This document shows, one piece after another, positions 10,651 to 20,973 of a stretch of DNA of 64,000 nt. The notes beneath the pieces were generated by a model, which saw only the letters and a list, made by a program, of their open reading frames with translations, was not told the origin of the DNA and ran no database searches. The translations under genes were made by a program, and so were the position numbers. The stretch lies in contig JAPJBO010000002.1 of the NCBI GenBank assembly GCA_030068145.1, positions 744,001 through 808,000 of the forward strand, in the 5' to 3' direction. How positions within the stretch are numbered: the first letter of the stretch is position 1; the number at the start of each line of letters is the position of its first letter. Origin of the DNA: Diplonema papillatum. Taxonomy: Eukaryota > Euglenozoa > Diplonemea > Diplonemida > Diplonemidae.

Positions 10651-11784
10651 GCGTCTCTCCGCGGGTTTGTGTGCACAGCGCTAGGAAATTAGGTTCAGAC
10701 TCTTTGCGGAACAGCGCCGTTCGGTTGCGGTTGTGTCCTAGTCGGGCTGTTTTTTGTGGCTGCGGGTTGGGTTTTGATGTTTTTCCTTAAGGAATTGCCT
10801 AGGAATTGGCTTGTGAGGATGATTTGGCCTTGTTTTCACATCCTGCAGCCGTTATTTCGGCCTAAACGAGCGTCTGACCACTTTTCCCGCCCTTTCGGAG
10901 CATTTTATGGACACCCGAACTGACCCCTCGCCGCAGAAGCTGGTCTGTTTTCCTTCCCTTGCCAATCGGCAGCTCATTTTCCCCAGTTGAACACGGTGTG
11001 CTCGTTGGGACAGTAGCCATTAGGTAAAGATACCCTGTCCGTCCCCTCCTGATAACCCATGGGGTACCGCGTGTCTGTGATAGACGGCTTCGAGCGGTTC
11101 TACGAAGCTCCAAGTGATCGGAATGGACCTGATCGACCGTTGGTACACCGCGATAGACATCGGCAGGCGGGCGGCGCCCGCCACCAAGTACGAAGCCGTA
11201 AAGTGCGACACGGGTCGGCCATCGCAGCAGAGGCTCCCAAACAGCAGGACATGCTACCTTCGGCAACTGGGGCGAGTCCACCTCGTCCAAGCCGCGCGCG
11301 CCCGGAATATTTCCAGTGCTCGCCTTTGCGCGTATACTTGCCAGAGACGAGAATGACGCAGTTCCATAGCATGACACCCTGACCACGTTGGTTCAGGTGG
11401 CCCCCATCGGCTCGAACCAAACGTAGAGGAGGGAGCTACTGCTACTGCGATACGTGCTGGGGACCCTCCCCGGCCCGGAGTGATCCCGCGCGGCTTCAGC
11501 ATCCTTTGCCAGAACTGAAAAGTGCGGTACAAAAACAAAAGAGGGGGGCGACACCTACAAAATAGGCGGTGACTGAAGTCAGGTGCGAACCCGGTGCAGG
11601 AGTTGATTGGATTGTGCTTGCGCCGAACGATTTGTTTTTTGCGTTTGTGTAGAGAGTGTGAGCGTGTGGGTGAGTGTGTTGTGGACCCGTTTTTACATGG
11701 TGTCTCCCTGTTGGAGAGGCGTTCACGAGGTGTGCGCGGTTGTGTGTACCATGCACTTGTGTCTTTTAACAACGCTCCCGCGGG
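10651..11784. other. no recognised gene
   Basis: Unique sequence with several overlapping open frames on both strands and no recognisable protein family. Confidence 0.3.
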
Positions 11785-11945
11785 GCCGATGGCCCCCAAA
11801 AAAAAAATTTGGAAAAAAAAAAATTGCTCAACTTCCTCAAAAATTACTGCAGAGATTGTTCCAAAATTTTAAAATTCAAAAACCCCATTTTTTTCCAGAA
11901 ACTTTTTTTTGCCATTTCCAAAAAGACACAAGGTTTTGACCCTGC
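11785..11945 (+). repeat. A-rich dispersed repeat, inverted partner of 29695-29860
   Basis: GGGGCCGATGGCCCCC, a long A tract, CTGCAGAGATTGTTCC-type sequence, AAACCCCATTTTTTT and AAAGACACAAGGTTTT recur as the reverse complement at 29695-29860. Confidence 0.75.
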
Positions 11946-12062
11946 ATGGTACACCACTGTCCGAGTTGGGTGTGGCACACCATCCGCCTCCTCGTGACTG
12001 CTTGTGTCAATCCTGTCGAAGCCCGCACGACCGGCTTGTTTCAGCCGATTTGTTGGGACTTC

Positions 12063-12250
12063 CGTTTGCGACAATAAAACCTCGGAGGGAAAAAGACTGC
12101 GTGGTTATCCCACTCACTAGTATGAAAAAGAAAGCGCCATGCTTTCTTTTGTTTGTGCGCACTAGCGGAACGCACCTGCTTTGGTAAGTTTCATGTAGTA
12201 CGCTGCCAACTACTAATTTTTAGTACCAAAAATGCATTGTTAACACAAGA
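12063..12250 (+). repeat. family B SINE-like repeat, uninterrupted copy, with shared 5' block
   Basis: GACAATAAAACCTCGGAGGG at 12068 recurs at about 26038. The family B part (12148-12250) runs without interruption through CTGCCAACTACTAATTTTTA and GTACCAAAAATGCATTG. It serves as the empty-site control for the nested MITE at 5781. Confidence 0.75.
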
Positions 12251-12539
12251 AACTCTAGTTTCCCCTTACTTCTCTCGCGGTGTGCAGTTTTTGAATGAGG
12301 CTCTCGCCCATCACCCCCTCAGACCCGGGATGGTTTGGGTTGTTGACTAGGAAACAGCTTCCAAAGCTTCCCGAACGCGTCCCGACTTCAGTTCAGGTTT
12401 ACTTGTTTGTCGCGTCCGTCCTTGAACACCGCCTGGCCGACCGATCGCTGCCAGTGTGTGCTACAGCACATTTACCTCCTTTGAGAATGGACTCCTGTTG
12501 CAATAGTGGGGAGTCGTCGACATGCTGACGAGTACCACA

Positions 12540-12612
12540 CTATGCGACATCTTGAGATTTCGCAACTGGCAGCCTCCTGGAGTATTTCCTACAAAACAGG
12601 TGCTTATACAAA
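12540..12612 (+). repeat. dispersed repeat family D, copy
   Basis: GCAACTGGCAGCCTCCTGGA, GTATTTCCTACAAAACAGG and TGCTTATACAA match the family consensus. Confidence 0.75.
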
Positions 12613-13029
12613 AAAAGAATTGCTTGGCTTTTCTCTGTATCGCCGATTAGTATCACGACATAAGAACAGCGACCGATGGGTTCCAACATCTCCGGCTGGA
12701 TCCCTTGAACCGTGAAGCGAGGCCGACGAATCCCCAACGCGAGTGCTCCCGGAAGCCCTCCCTGTTGCGTCTCTACCAAGAGTGGCGGGGCCTCTGTCGG
12801 TGCAGCCAGATCTACACGCGTGGGGTACGACGCGGCTCAGGAGGTGGGTGCTCGGGGTGTTCAACAAAGCGCATCGACCCCTGCCATGCGCCTCCATAGT
12901 GCTGCTCGTGAAAAGGTGTCGGAAGAGGGTGCGTCTTAGGGAGCGTGTTGCCCGCATCAGGGAAGGGTACGGAGATGAGGTGCGTGGATCCATCCTCATA
13001 TATTTACGTGCTCCTGCGGGCTTAGGTAT
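12613..13029. other. no recognised gene
   Basis: Unique sequence. It may be the continuation of the minus-strand SSU piece that starts at 13485, but I see no universal motif. Confidence 0.3.
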
Positions 13030-13485
13030 TAGGTAGACCCGGGCTAAGTAGCTTGGAACTAGTGCGATGGACCTTCTTCGGAGGGGCTCACGCACTCAAA
13101 GATCGACTTATACGCAATGCGGGAGTGACCCCGATCGCACAAACACTTGGGGGAGTCCGCCGTGTAGGACAGGATCCCGGCATCACGCACCTGCATCAGC
13201 GCATGTCACTACACGGTGAGGTCCAGCCTCAGAGGCTGGAGTTAAAGAGGGTGCGTAACTCGGTCAATTGTATCCACCTCGACCACGCGGTTTTAAGGCC
13301 ACGGTGTTGAATCGAGTTGGATTATTCGGACATGTATTAGCAATGGAGTTACCGTTGTTATCCAACTGGGCCCAAAAGGCACCTTCCCCGTAGATTGCCA
13401 CCGATTTAATGAGCCGTCTGCAGACCCACTGTTAATCCATTTACTCTGAGACTTGTCTGGCCTAACTGGCAGGATCAACCAGGAT
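13030..13485 (-). rRNA. SSU rRNA 5' domain (copy 2)
   Basis: Read on the minus strand from about 13485, it gives CCTGGTTGATCCTGCCAG, ACAAGTCTCAGAGTAAATGG, GGCTCATTAAATCGG, GGATAACAACGGTAACTCC and GCTAATACATG. These are the first landmarks of nuclear SSU rRNA in correct order. The first 165 bases are secure. The rest (13320-13030) is inferred from continuity and from its similarity to 2270-2440. Inverted copies of a GAGGCTGGACNTCACCGTG block flank it at 13213-13265 and 13585-13626. Confidence 0.82.
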
Positions 13486-13560
13486 TCTTGTCACTCAAAC
13501 CAGACTGGACCGAGGAAAATCTGACGAATCAGAGATTCCCCGATAGCCACACGATTGTAG

Positions 13561-13626
13561 CACACCCGAAAAGCGGGTGTGACACCCGCTTTTTAACTCC
13601 AGCTTCTGAGGCTGGACTTCACCGTG
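13561..13626 (+). repeat. hairpin-rich block beside SSU piece
   Basis: CACACCCGAAAAGCGGGTGT forms a perfect hairpin and is followed by GACACCCGCTTTTT and AACTCCAGCTTCTGAGGCTG. It is the sister of 10510-10650. Confidence 0.7.
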
Positions 13627-13630
13627 TACG

Positions 13631-14370
13631 CGCGTCCGCGCGTAGACGCACTGTGTTCACACTTGGACAGCTCTCCCAAGCGACCGCACACAACGTTGTC
13701 TTTGCCTCGAAGCCCTGCGGCAGGCGAAAGAACGAGGTCGCAGCGTGCTTCGGTGGTTTGGCCAGATTTCCTGACCTGAATGAATGAGAATCGGAGTAAA
13801 AGACACGAACCGGCACGCACCAACGAAACGAAGGCGTCTGTTTATTCTTCAGATCTTCTTTCTTTTTTCCCTTTTCCCGACGGCAGCACGTGTCGGGCGG
13901 TTTTGCGGCCCAGTCGACGCATCTGCTCAACGCCAGCAACACCTTCGCGCAAGAAAAGCTCCAGAAGATGGGTGGAACCAACAGGCCGTCAAGCACAAAA
14001 CGAGTACCAACACCGGGTATCGGGGGGGACGGGTGGAAATGTGGGGGGGAATCTTCCCACCCCAACGCCCCTTTTTCCTTCGGAGGGTTTTCAACCAGGC
14101 AGGGGAAGTTTTAACTTGACGTTTTCGGCCGTACACTGCGTTCTTGGCAAGCAGCAGGGGGAGGGCGAATAATAACTCTAGTTTGGCTAGCAGTAGGTGC
14201 TGCTGGCTTGCATGTCCGCCGCCACGCAGGTACACGGCCGCACAGCCCTCGACGTAGCTACGTAGTATCCTCTACAGCTGGTAAACATAGCGTGTAGGTG
14301 TGTGTACTCACTTCACCACATAGCATGTACAGCATGTTGTAGATACACTGCTGAAGTACTCAGCTGGGTG
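13631..14370. other. no recognised gene; possible family C tail
   Basis: Around 13740-13790 the sequence resembles the reverse complement of the end of family C. GGGAGGGCGAATAATAAC at about 14160 resembles one end of the MITE at 5781 and may be a solo relic. Confidence 0.35.
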
Positions 14371-14835
14371 TCTACCTACTATCTGGCGAAACAGCACGCA
14401 AGGGAGGAATCCAACTGGTTAAGTAAACCACAGCATTTCGCTTCATCACAGCGGTGGCGAGTGAAATGTGACTTCTGTCCAGTGCCCTGAATGTCGACGC
14501 TGAGAGTCAGGTCAAGCGCGGCGGGAGTAACTATGACTCTCGTAAGGTAGCCAAATGTCTCGTTGCGGATTAGAAGGTCGGTATTTTAAAGTCTCCGGTT
14601 GACCGTCCATCTTCTAATTAAAGACGCACATGAATGGACCAGTGAGATTCCTTCTGTCCCTACCTACTATCTGGTGAAACAGCAGTCAAGGGAACGGACT
14701 TGAAACTGTCAGCGGGAAAGAAGACCCTGTTGAGTTTGACTCTAGTCTGACTTTGTGCACACGAGAGGTGTAGAATAGGTGGGAGGCCGCAACAATGAAA
14801 CACCACTACCCTTGTTGTCGCTTTTACCTGATAAT
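14371..14835 (+). rRNA. LSU rRNA core fragment
   Basis: Clear LSU landmarks appear in order: ACTTCTGTCCAGTGCCCTGA; GGCGGGAGTAACTATGACTC; GTAAGGTAGCCAAATGTCTCG; TCTAATTAAAGACGC; CATGAATGGACCAGTGAGATT; CTACTATCTGGTGAAACAGC; AAGAAGACCCTGTTGAG; GGTGTAGAATAGGTGGGAG; CACCACTACCC. This is the peptidyl-transferase-proximal part of the large subunit. Two oddities stand out: a ~43-base insert at 14563-14605, and an upstream duplicate (14371-14405) of the CTACTATCTGGTGAAACAGC segment. Similarity fades after about 14835. Confidence 0.88.
14563..14605 (+). repeat. family A hairpin insert inside LSU rRNA core
   Basis: Between GCCAAATGTCTCG and CCATCTTCTAATTA lies GGTCGGTATTTTAAAGTCTC followed by CGGTTGACCGT. 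This block is absent from standard LSU genes at this point and matches the window's family A hairpin repeat. Confidence 0.7.
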
Positions 14836-15230
14836 CGGAAGACGGTTGCTACCTTGTGGTGCATGTGCTGCTGTCCTACGCAGCATACACCGAACAGCAC
14901 GTAGTGGCAGTACGAATCTGCCCCTAAGATCCACATTCGTATCGTCAGGGTAGGCGGTGCTTTGTTCGAGTGATGGATTTTCTTCATGCCACCTCCATTG
15001 AGACCCTGACTCCAAAGGAAAAGGAGATGTGAGCGGGAAAGCGCGGGTTGGACCCGCAACTACTAAGGTCTGAACATCCGAAAACGACCCGAAAAGGGAT
15101 TTTCCTCGAGGACGATCTGGCATCAAAGCCGAATGCGCAAGCGGGTTGTGGGCACATGCTCTTGGAACTTCGCAGTTGCTGTGTGTCACTGATTTTGCAC
15201 AGCATATTCTACTGCTCGTCATGCCCAGAG
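14836..15230. other. possible continuation of LSU rRNA, unproven
   Basis: A short CGTCAGGGTAGGCGG block may match the LSU segment GTCAGGTGGGGAG. I found no other universal LSU motif. Confidence 0.3.
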
Positions 15231-15330
15231 TGTAGGTTCACTTAGAGATCCGGAGTTTTATAGTCTCCGGGTGGCCATTGTCGTAAAGGTTCCTTAAAGT
15301 ATCGTATACTAGTGTGCGTATCGTATCTGT
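15231..15330 (+). repeat. family A hairpin repeat, long form
   Basis: GGTTCACTTAGAGATCCGGA, GTTTTATAGTCTCCGGGTGG and CCATTGTCGTAAAGGTTCC extend into CTAGTGTGCGTATCGTATC. The same extension occurs in the copy at 52717. Confidence 0.8.
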
Positions 15331-15714
15331 CTTTGTTCGTTTGTGTGTGGAACAACGACCGCGCATAAGAAGAAGAACGTTTTTGGTGGTTTCGTTTGTC
15401 AGTGCAAGAACTAACCCCGGAAGTGTTCTTCACACACGCGTACTCCCTGAAACAGGGCACCGTATTTGAGTGAAAGTTCGCTTGTTTTTGAAAGTTTCGT
15501 GTACACCCCCGACCCCCCTGCTCTATGCTACAGAATTAAGAAACGCATGCGAGCAAAGCTCGAAATCAAAGACGCGAAGAAGAGGCGGATTGAAGATATC
15601 TGAGGATTGTATAAGATGGGGAACGGACGGGAGAGAAGCCACTTGCAAAACATGTCCCCCGGTTCATGCTCGGCGGACCGAGAGTCGGTGCGTCTGGCTT
15701 CAGTTTGGATTTAG
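15331..15714. other. no recognised gene
   Basis: Nothing recognised. A fragment at about 15470 (GTGAAAGTTCGCTTG) is a partial family A head. Confidence 0.3.
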
Positions 15715-15780
15715 ATGTATGATCCCCGGATGTTTAAGTCTCCGGGTGACCTTTGGTTCTTTCAAGGTATTTAAAATTTT
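15715..15780 (+). repeat. family A hairpin repeat, copy
   Basis: GATCCCCGGATGTTTAAGTC followed by TCCGGGTGACCTTTGG fits the hairpin consensus. Confidence 0.7.
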
Positions 15781-16204
15781 CGCTGCTGGAACCAGCGTCA
15801 AGCGTCAAGTCTGATGTCCTTCCTGACTGGGTAGGGGCCCACCGGGAGGATAACTGTCGTGATGCAATGCACATGCTGAGCGCATTGGAGTTGATATGCC
15901 GAGTGCAACTCGGTTGCCGACCATTCGTTCGCGGTCACACCTCTGCGAGTGTGAACCGTGACTACACTAGGAGGGGCGCTGTCCTTGCGCCTGTTCGCGT
16001 TCTCGTGCCCCGAGAGGCGCGCGTGTATCGGCGGACCGGCGTCGCCCAGTGCAATGCCGCGTTTTATCGGCGGGGAAAACTAGGATTCGCGTTCCCCGAG
16101 AGACACAGAATTCCAGGCCACCCCTCGCTTACAGCTCGCTGTAACGGCGACTTGCCGGCCGCGTGTATGTTTGCGCCGCCATGTCCCTCCGCCGCAGGAC
16201 CTTA
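15781..16204. other. no recognised gene
   Basis: GC-rich sequence between the LSU-associated repeats and the duplicated 3' end of the cyclase gene. No supported gene. Confidence 0.3.
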
Positions 16205-16704
16205 CCCAGTGGATTCCCGGTGGACGCGTCGCGCATCTGTCGCGTACTGGCATGAGCCCGGCATTACCGTTGTGTGGAGCCATCTCTCGACGGTTCTCGT
16301 CACTGCAAAGAAGGCAGTGGGTTGCAACGCGTGCCTGCACCGAAGAGGGCAACGTGCATCGCTCGCACGCCGGCTGAACGCCTCTTTGTACTTCTCGGAC
16401 CACTCCTCGCCGATCGACCCGTCGAACAGCGCCCAGACGCCTTGCACCTGGCTGTATGTCTTCAGGTTCAGCTCGTAGACGAGGGTCACCCCACGCGGCA
16501 GCTGCCACGCGTGCACGGGCCGCGTCAACCGCCACAGGACCTTAACGGTGGAAACCCGGCGGACGCGTCGCGCATGCCTGTCGCGTACTGGCATGCCATT
16601 GTGTGGAGCCATCTCTCGACGGTTCTCGTCACTGCAAAGAAGGCAGTGGGTTGCAACGCGTGCCTGCACTGAAGAGGGCAACGTGCATCGCTCGCACGCG
16701 CGAG
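16205..16704 (-). pseudogene. partial duplications of the cyclase gene 3' end
   Basis: 16374-16520 repeats the coding sequence at about 16890-17035 almost perfectly. 16205-16370 and 16540-16700 are near-identical to each other. The duplicated coding piece runs out of frame into the non-coding repeats, so it should not make protein. It records local segmental duplication next to the functional-looking exon. Confidence 0.7.
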
Positions 16705-18267
16705 TTAAGGGGCTGCCAGGCGTCGTAGGGAATGGCTGTGCAGCCACGTTTCGTCAAAGACTTGGGGCACCTCCAAGCCGATGGACGCCGGTTGTGGAAG
16801 CTCGCTCGCGCCGCTCATCAGGAGCAGGACTCGCTGCAGGACTTTGTCGTCCCGGGAAAGCTTCTCGACGAACTCCATGTCCCTGCGGCCGAACGCCTCT
16901 TTGTACTTCTCGGACCACTCCTCGCCGATCGACCCGTCGAACAGCGCCCAGACGCCTTGCACCTGGCTGTATGTCTTCAGGTTCAGCTCGTAGACGAGGG
17001 TCACCCCGCGCGGCAGCTGCCACGCGTGCACGGGCCGCGTGTGGATTTGGGTCGTGGTGTCGGTCGCGGCGCTCGGGCTGCCGGCGAGAAGGCAGAACGT
17101 GGACAGGTGGTGGGCGCCGAGGGAAAGTGCGTGGCTGAGCTCGATCGGCGCGCCGAGGCACGTGACGAACCGGTGCTTCGCGTTGCCGAGGGTCCCGTGC
17201 AGCACCTTCCCCGTGGCCATGCCCGTGGACACCGACTGGGCCCACACCGTATCCCTCACGCACTGGTACACATGCGATACAAACTTCGCGCCCTGGACCA
17301 CATGCTGCCCGCAGCTCCGCCCCGCGTTCCAACCCAGGAGGACGTAGCTCCCGCATATCCCGTTGACCAGCCCTTCGGTCCGCTCGACGCCGTCGAGCGT
17401 GAACGAGACGAGCTCCGCGGCAGCGGACACCGCGCTCGGCACGTCGAGCAGGCACGAGTGGTCGACGGACATGTGCACGACCGTGCCGGTGGAGGCGTTC
17501 AGCACGTTTTTGATGGTGTAGCCGCCGCCGCCGCCGCCGGCGAAGGCGCCGGACCGGTCGAGCATGTCGACGCGGGGAGCGGGGGACGAGTGCTGCTTGA
17601 CGACGGGGAGGTGCTGCGGGCTGACGGCGGGCGCCGACGCCGCTTTGTCGGCCATCGCGCGCTGCGCGTCTTGCACGCGCGCCTCGAGCGACCGGGGGAA
17701 GCACGCGTAGAGCGATACCAGCCCTACTCCCTTCAACTCGTACGGGCCCATCGAAGTGACAATGGGCGCTCCAGGCTCGCCCAGGGTGTGTGCAACGGCG
17801 TCGAACACTTCCTCCGTGAACGCGATGGCGCCTCCCACCGCCGCCGACTCAACCCGCGACGCCTTGTTGACCGTCGGGCCCATGTAGTCAAACCTGCCCG
17901 TCGTCGGATTCACCTCCAAGCGGACGTGCCCGGTGTGGATCCCAATGCGGATGCGGAGCCCCCGCCACTGCCGGCAGTTCGAAGGCCCCACCGGTTTGCA
18001 CAGCGGGTGCGTGAGGATGTCGTCCGGCCACTTGGCTTCCACGAACGCCTCTTGCACAGAGGCGGAGAACTCCAAGCCGCCGACCGGCGTGTCGAACGAG
18101 ACCATGAAGGCGTCGCCGATGGTCTTGACCTCGTAGCCACGGTGGGTGTGCACAGTCTTCCGCATGATGTCGTTGTGGAGGTCCATAGCTTCTCGCATGG
18201 CCCCGGTGTGCTTCTCCCACAGGTCTGTCGAACTCTGCACGTCGGTGAAGACGATCGTCGCGTGTGA
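16705..18267 (-). CDS. class III adenylate cyclase, catalytic exon
   Basis: This exon would convert ATP to cAMP. It opens after a minus-strand acceptor (..ATCACCAG at 18268) with SHATIVFTDVQSSTDLW, so the first metal-binding Asp is in FTDVQ. The second is in KTIGDAFMV. IGIHTG and VNKASRVE supply the glycine-rich turn and the Asn and Arg that stabilise the transition state. The Lys of EVKTIGD and the Asp of RFDYMG are the residues of adenylate rather than guanylate specificity. A second cyclase-like region follows (TGKVLHGTLGNAKHRFVTCL) but lacks the metal, Asn and Arg positions, so it is probably regulatory. The stop is at the 16705 end. No start codon lies in this exon, so the N-terminus must come from an upstream exon, most likely 26082-27068. 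The 3' end is partly duplicated at 16205-16704. Confidence 0.85.
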   Translation of the reverse strand, partial: SHATIVFTDVQSSTDLWEKHTGAMREAMDLHNDIMRKTVHTHRGYEVKTIGDAFMVSFDTPVGGLEFSASVQEAFVEAKWPDDILTHPLCKPVGPSNCRQWRGLRIRIGIHTGHVRLEVNPTTGRFDYMGPTVNKASRVESAAVGGAIAFTEEVFDAVAHTLGEPGAPIVTSMGPYELKGVGLVSLYACFPRSLEARVQDAQRAMADKAASAPAVSPQHLPVVKQHSSPAPRVDMLDRSGAFAGGGGGGYTIKNVLNASTGTVVHMSVDHSCLLDVPSAVSAAAELVSFTLDGVERTEGLVNGICGSYVLLGWNAGRSCGQHVVQGAKFVSHVYQCVRDTVWAQSVSTGMATGKVLHGTLGNAKHRFVTCLGAPIELSHALSLGAHHLSTFCLLAGSPSAATDTTTQIHTRPVHAWQLPRGVTLVYELNLKTYSQVQGVWALFDGSIGEEWSEKYKEAFGRRDMEFVEKLSRDDKVLQRVLLLMSGASELPQPASIGLEVPQVFDETWLHSHSLRRLAAP

Positions 18268-18430
18268 CTGGTGATCAGCAGGGGCGTCGAGACGAGGCGG
18301 GTACCTGGTTTTACGTTTGGATTCGGAGTGTTGTGGAGTATTGCGGAGTATTGTACTTCGCCAAAAAAACCTTTCTATCCAAACCTACCCCTTCCCCTTT
18401 CGGCATCCTATGTATACCGCATACTTCTTC

Positions 18431-18510
18431 GTTTGTGTTTTGTGCGCACCAGCGGAACCCACCTGCTTTGGTGAGTTGCGTAGCTGTTAAGTACCAACAG
18501 TGGTTGTAAA
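18431..18510 (+). repeat. family B SINE-like repeat, diverged copy
   Basis: TTTGTGCGCACCAGCGGAAC, CCACCTGCTTTGG and TTAAGTACCAACAG match family B. Confidence 0.65.
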
Positions 18511-19218
18511 TGTGTTCCATTAGTGTGTGTGGTCCTTTTTAAGATGGATTGTGTCTGCGCTCTCTCTCCCATAGGGTTGCCGCCCGAGGGAACCGGCTGT
18601 GAGCCGAAACTCGGCGCCGGTCTCTCCGGACTGCACCAGGAGAGAATTTCGCGGCGGATTACAAAGCACCCTCCATGTTCGCACCTTTCTCGGATGCTAC
18701 GGTTCTCCCCGCACCCCCCCAACCACCTGGTTCTTGGGTGGCTTGACGACTGCGCAGCAGCATTCCCGCAGTGAGACTGTAAGACTTCAATGTAGTTGGG
18801 AAAACATGTGCCCCTTCCCCGCGTTCTGCGTGGGCTTACCACCGGCAACTTCCGCAGCAGCCACAGATACGTCCTTCGCCCTTGGCTCACTTTCGGGAGG
18901 TGTCGCTGCTCACTGGTAGGCACACCTACCAGTGTGATCCTGGTTGTTGCCCTAATTGGTTGCATCTTTGTGTGATTGTCAGGCCTTCGCCTACCCTGAG
19001 CAACGCACTGGGCACACTCCGTGTCTACATTACAGCAGATGGAACGCGTCTGTTCCGCCGCCGCGGGGGCGGTCTGCGAGTGGGTGTCGTTGTGGCCTCC
19101 CGGCCGGAGCCATCGTTGGATGACACCTCGCTCGTTTCTTCACGTTTGCGTCGGTTCGCGCGCCGGGTGGATGCTCTTGGGGACTGCGTTGCATTGGATG
19201 GCGTCCGCCGGGGGGGTG
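18511..19218. other. no recognised gene; holds a 69-base exact-type repeat
   Basis: 18715-18783 (AACCACCTGGTTCTTGGGTG and onward to GAGACTGTAA) recurs at 28347-28413. The rest is unrecognised. Confidence 0.5.
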
Positions 19219-19425
19219 CATTGCCGCCGCCCAACTACTAGTTGTTTAGTACCAACAACGCATTGTTGGACGCTTTCTCTTTTTTGTTGAACGCTTACGC
19301 CCGCCACTAAAGCCAGATTCACCTGTGTTTCGTGTGGGCTACAGCTCATTTGCCTCCTTTGATCATTTGCAGCTGGCAGCCTCCTCAAGTATTTCCTACA
19401 AAGCAGGTGCTTATACAACAAAACT
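19219..19425 (+). repeat. family B tail followed by family D copy
   Basis: 19219-19275 matches the AACTACTAGTTGTTTAGTAC and CAACAACGCATTG end of family B. 19345-19425 is a good family D copy (GGCAGCCTCCTCAAGTATTT). Confidence 0.65.
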
Positions 19426-19656
19426 CTCCTCCTCGCCCGTCTCGCTGCTCCGTACTCGCTGCTCTCGTCCTTGCTGCTGCGTGATGCCAGATTGATGGTG
19501 CGTAGCAAACGCAGAAACGTCATGCAGAGATTCTCGTGTGTATGCCACGAACTAAAATTACGGTGTTTTTCTCGGGTGCGACGGGGTAATAACCTTTGTA
19601 CAAGTGTTAGTTCTCGTCGGAATAGTATTAATCTTCCGAGATCTTCGATCTTATAC

Positions 19657-20853
19657 AGGGGATTGATAGTTCCCGTTGCAGATTTAGACCGACGGTCTAA
19701 ATCTGCAAACCGGACTTGGCCGGGGAAAAAAAAAGAAAATGTTCAAAAAACGGTGTTCAAAGTAAATAGGCGGGGGGGTGTGGTGTTTGTAGCAGTGCTG
19801 AAGGTGCTGGAAGGCTGCTGAGCCTCAGCTGCTGAGACCCAGCCGCTGCCGTTCAACGGTAATCAACTTCGAGTCGGCAGGTTGCAGCTACCACTGTGCT
19901 TCATTACCGGGCCAAAGTCCTGTTTGACAGTTGAGCAACCCACACGAGCTAAGAGTGGCCCACACATGATAAAGGGGGGGGCGGAATTATTTTTGCCCAA
20001 GTTTTCCTTGAAAGTAAAATTTATTGGAGATAAAAACGTTCCTAATATTGGGCTTTTTCCAATGGCTATCAAGGGTGAGGGAGCGGCAATTTTTTTCCCG
20101 TCGCGCCTTCGGCGCGATGTTGCTAAAAATAACGCTAAAAATGTTGTTGTAAGCACGGCGGCGCAGGTGCAGATACACCAAAACCGTGGACCTATTATCA
20201 TAGGAATCATAGGAAAATAGGTCCCCAGGTCCACCCCTTCAGCTGCCCCACTCGTTTGAGTGGCCATAAGGCTCAAACCCTCGGAACACCAAGGCTCCTC
20301 AGTGCGTTACGCCCGCTGGTTCATTCGGACTCGTATAGACCCGGTTGGAGACGCGGGATCTGGATGTGAATTTGGAAGTTGCCGTTCGCCGAAGCTAGTC
20401 GTGGCCCGATAAATCCGATGTGCCCTGAGTAACAAGGCTCCTCAGTGCGCTACGCCCGCCGGTCCATTCGGACTCGTAGAGACCCTGTCTGTTTACGATT
20501 TTGACTGTTTTTTTGGAGCGCGTCCCCATATGGCACCCGACCCCACAGGGAACCCAGAAGCATTCGGAAACCCCCGAAAACCCTGATCCAGACTGGTGTA
20601 GGTTGAAAAAACGCCCGCAGTGTCGCCAAACTGACGGGGTGACCATAATTGCCCCATAAAGACCCCATAAAGAACCCATAAAGAACCCATGAAGACCCCC
20701 TCTTTTGCCGAACGAAGTTGTGGAGATGTGTCGGCTCCGCCCCAAGACACCGTACATCGGCGAAAACGGCACCGAAACACCGCCCAAAACCACCCCATAG
20801 TAACGTTCTAAAAAAAGATCTGCAAACCCCGGAAGCCTTCAAACTAGTACCCT
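19657..20853. mobile_element. non-autonomous TIR transposon with 10-bp TSD (MULE-like), copy 1
   Basis: The element starts AGGGGATTGATAG and ends ..CTAGTACCCT. Each end carries GCAGATTTAGACCG inward in opposite orientation, and the left end holds it as a perfect palindrome (19678-19706). GATCTTATAC flanks both sides (19647-19656 and 20854-20863), an exact 10-base target duplication. The interior has no convincing gene but has ATAAAGAACCCAT tandem motifs. A shorter copy lies at 53670-54457. A 9-11 bp duplication is typical of Mutator-like elements, hence the tentative class. Confidence 0.78.
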
Positions 20854-20973
20854 GATCTTATACGACAAAAATACTCGACGTAGCTGCTTCGACTCCGAAT
20901 GGAAGGGGGGGAATATAAATGTAAGAGGCAAATACAATACAAACATAATCTGATTTGTTCTTCGCTCACACCC

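Noticed and set aside
16732..18267. 511-codon plus-strand frame opposite the cyclase exon
   Set aside because: It mirrors a GC-rich real exon on the minus strand, which has clear catalytic motifs. The plus-strand product has none.
19560..19650. Possible Pol II promoter or terminator motifs near the transposon
   Set aside because: No recognisable core promoter, and eukaryotic terminators cannot be called reliably from sequence alone.
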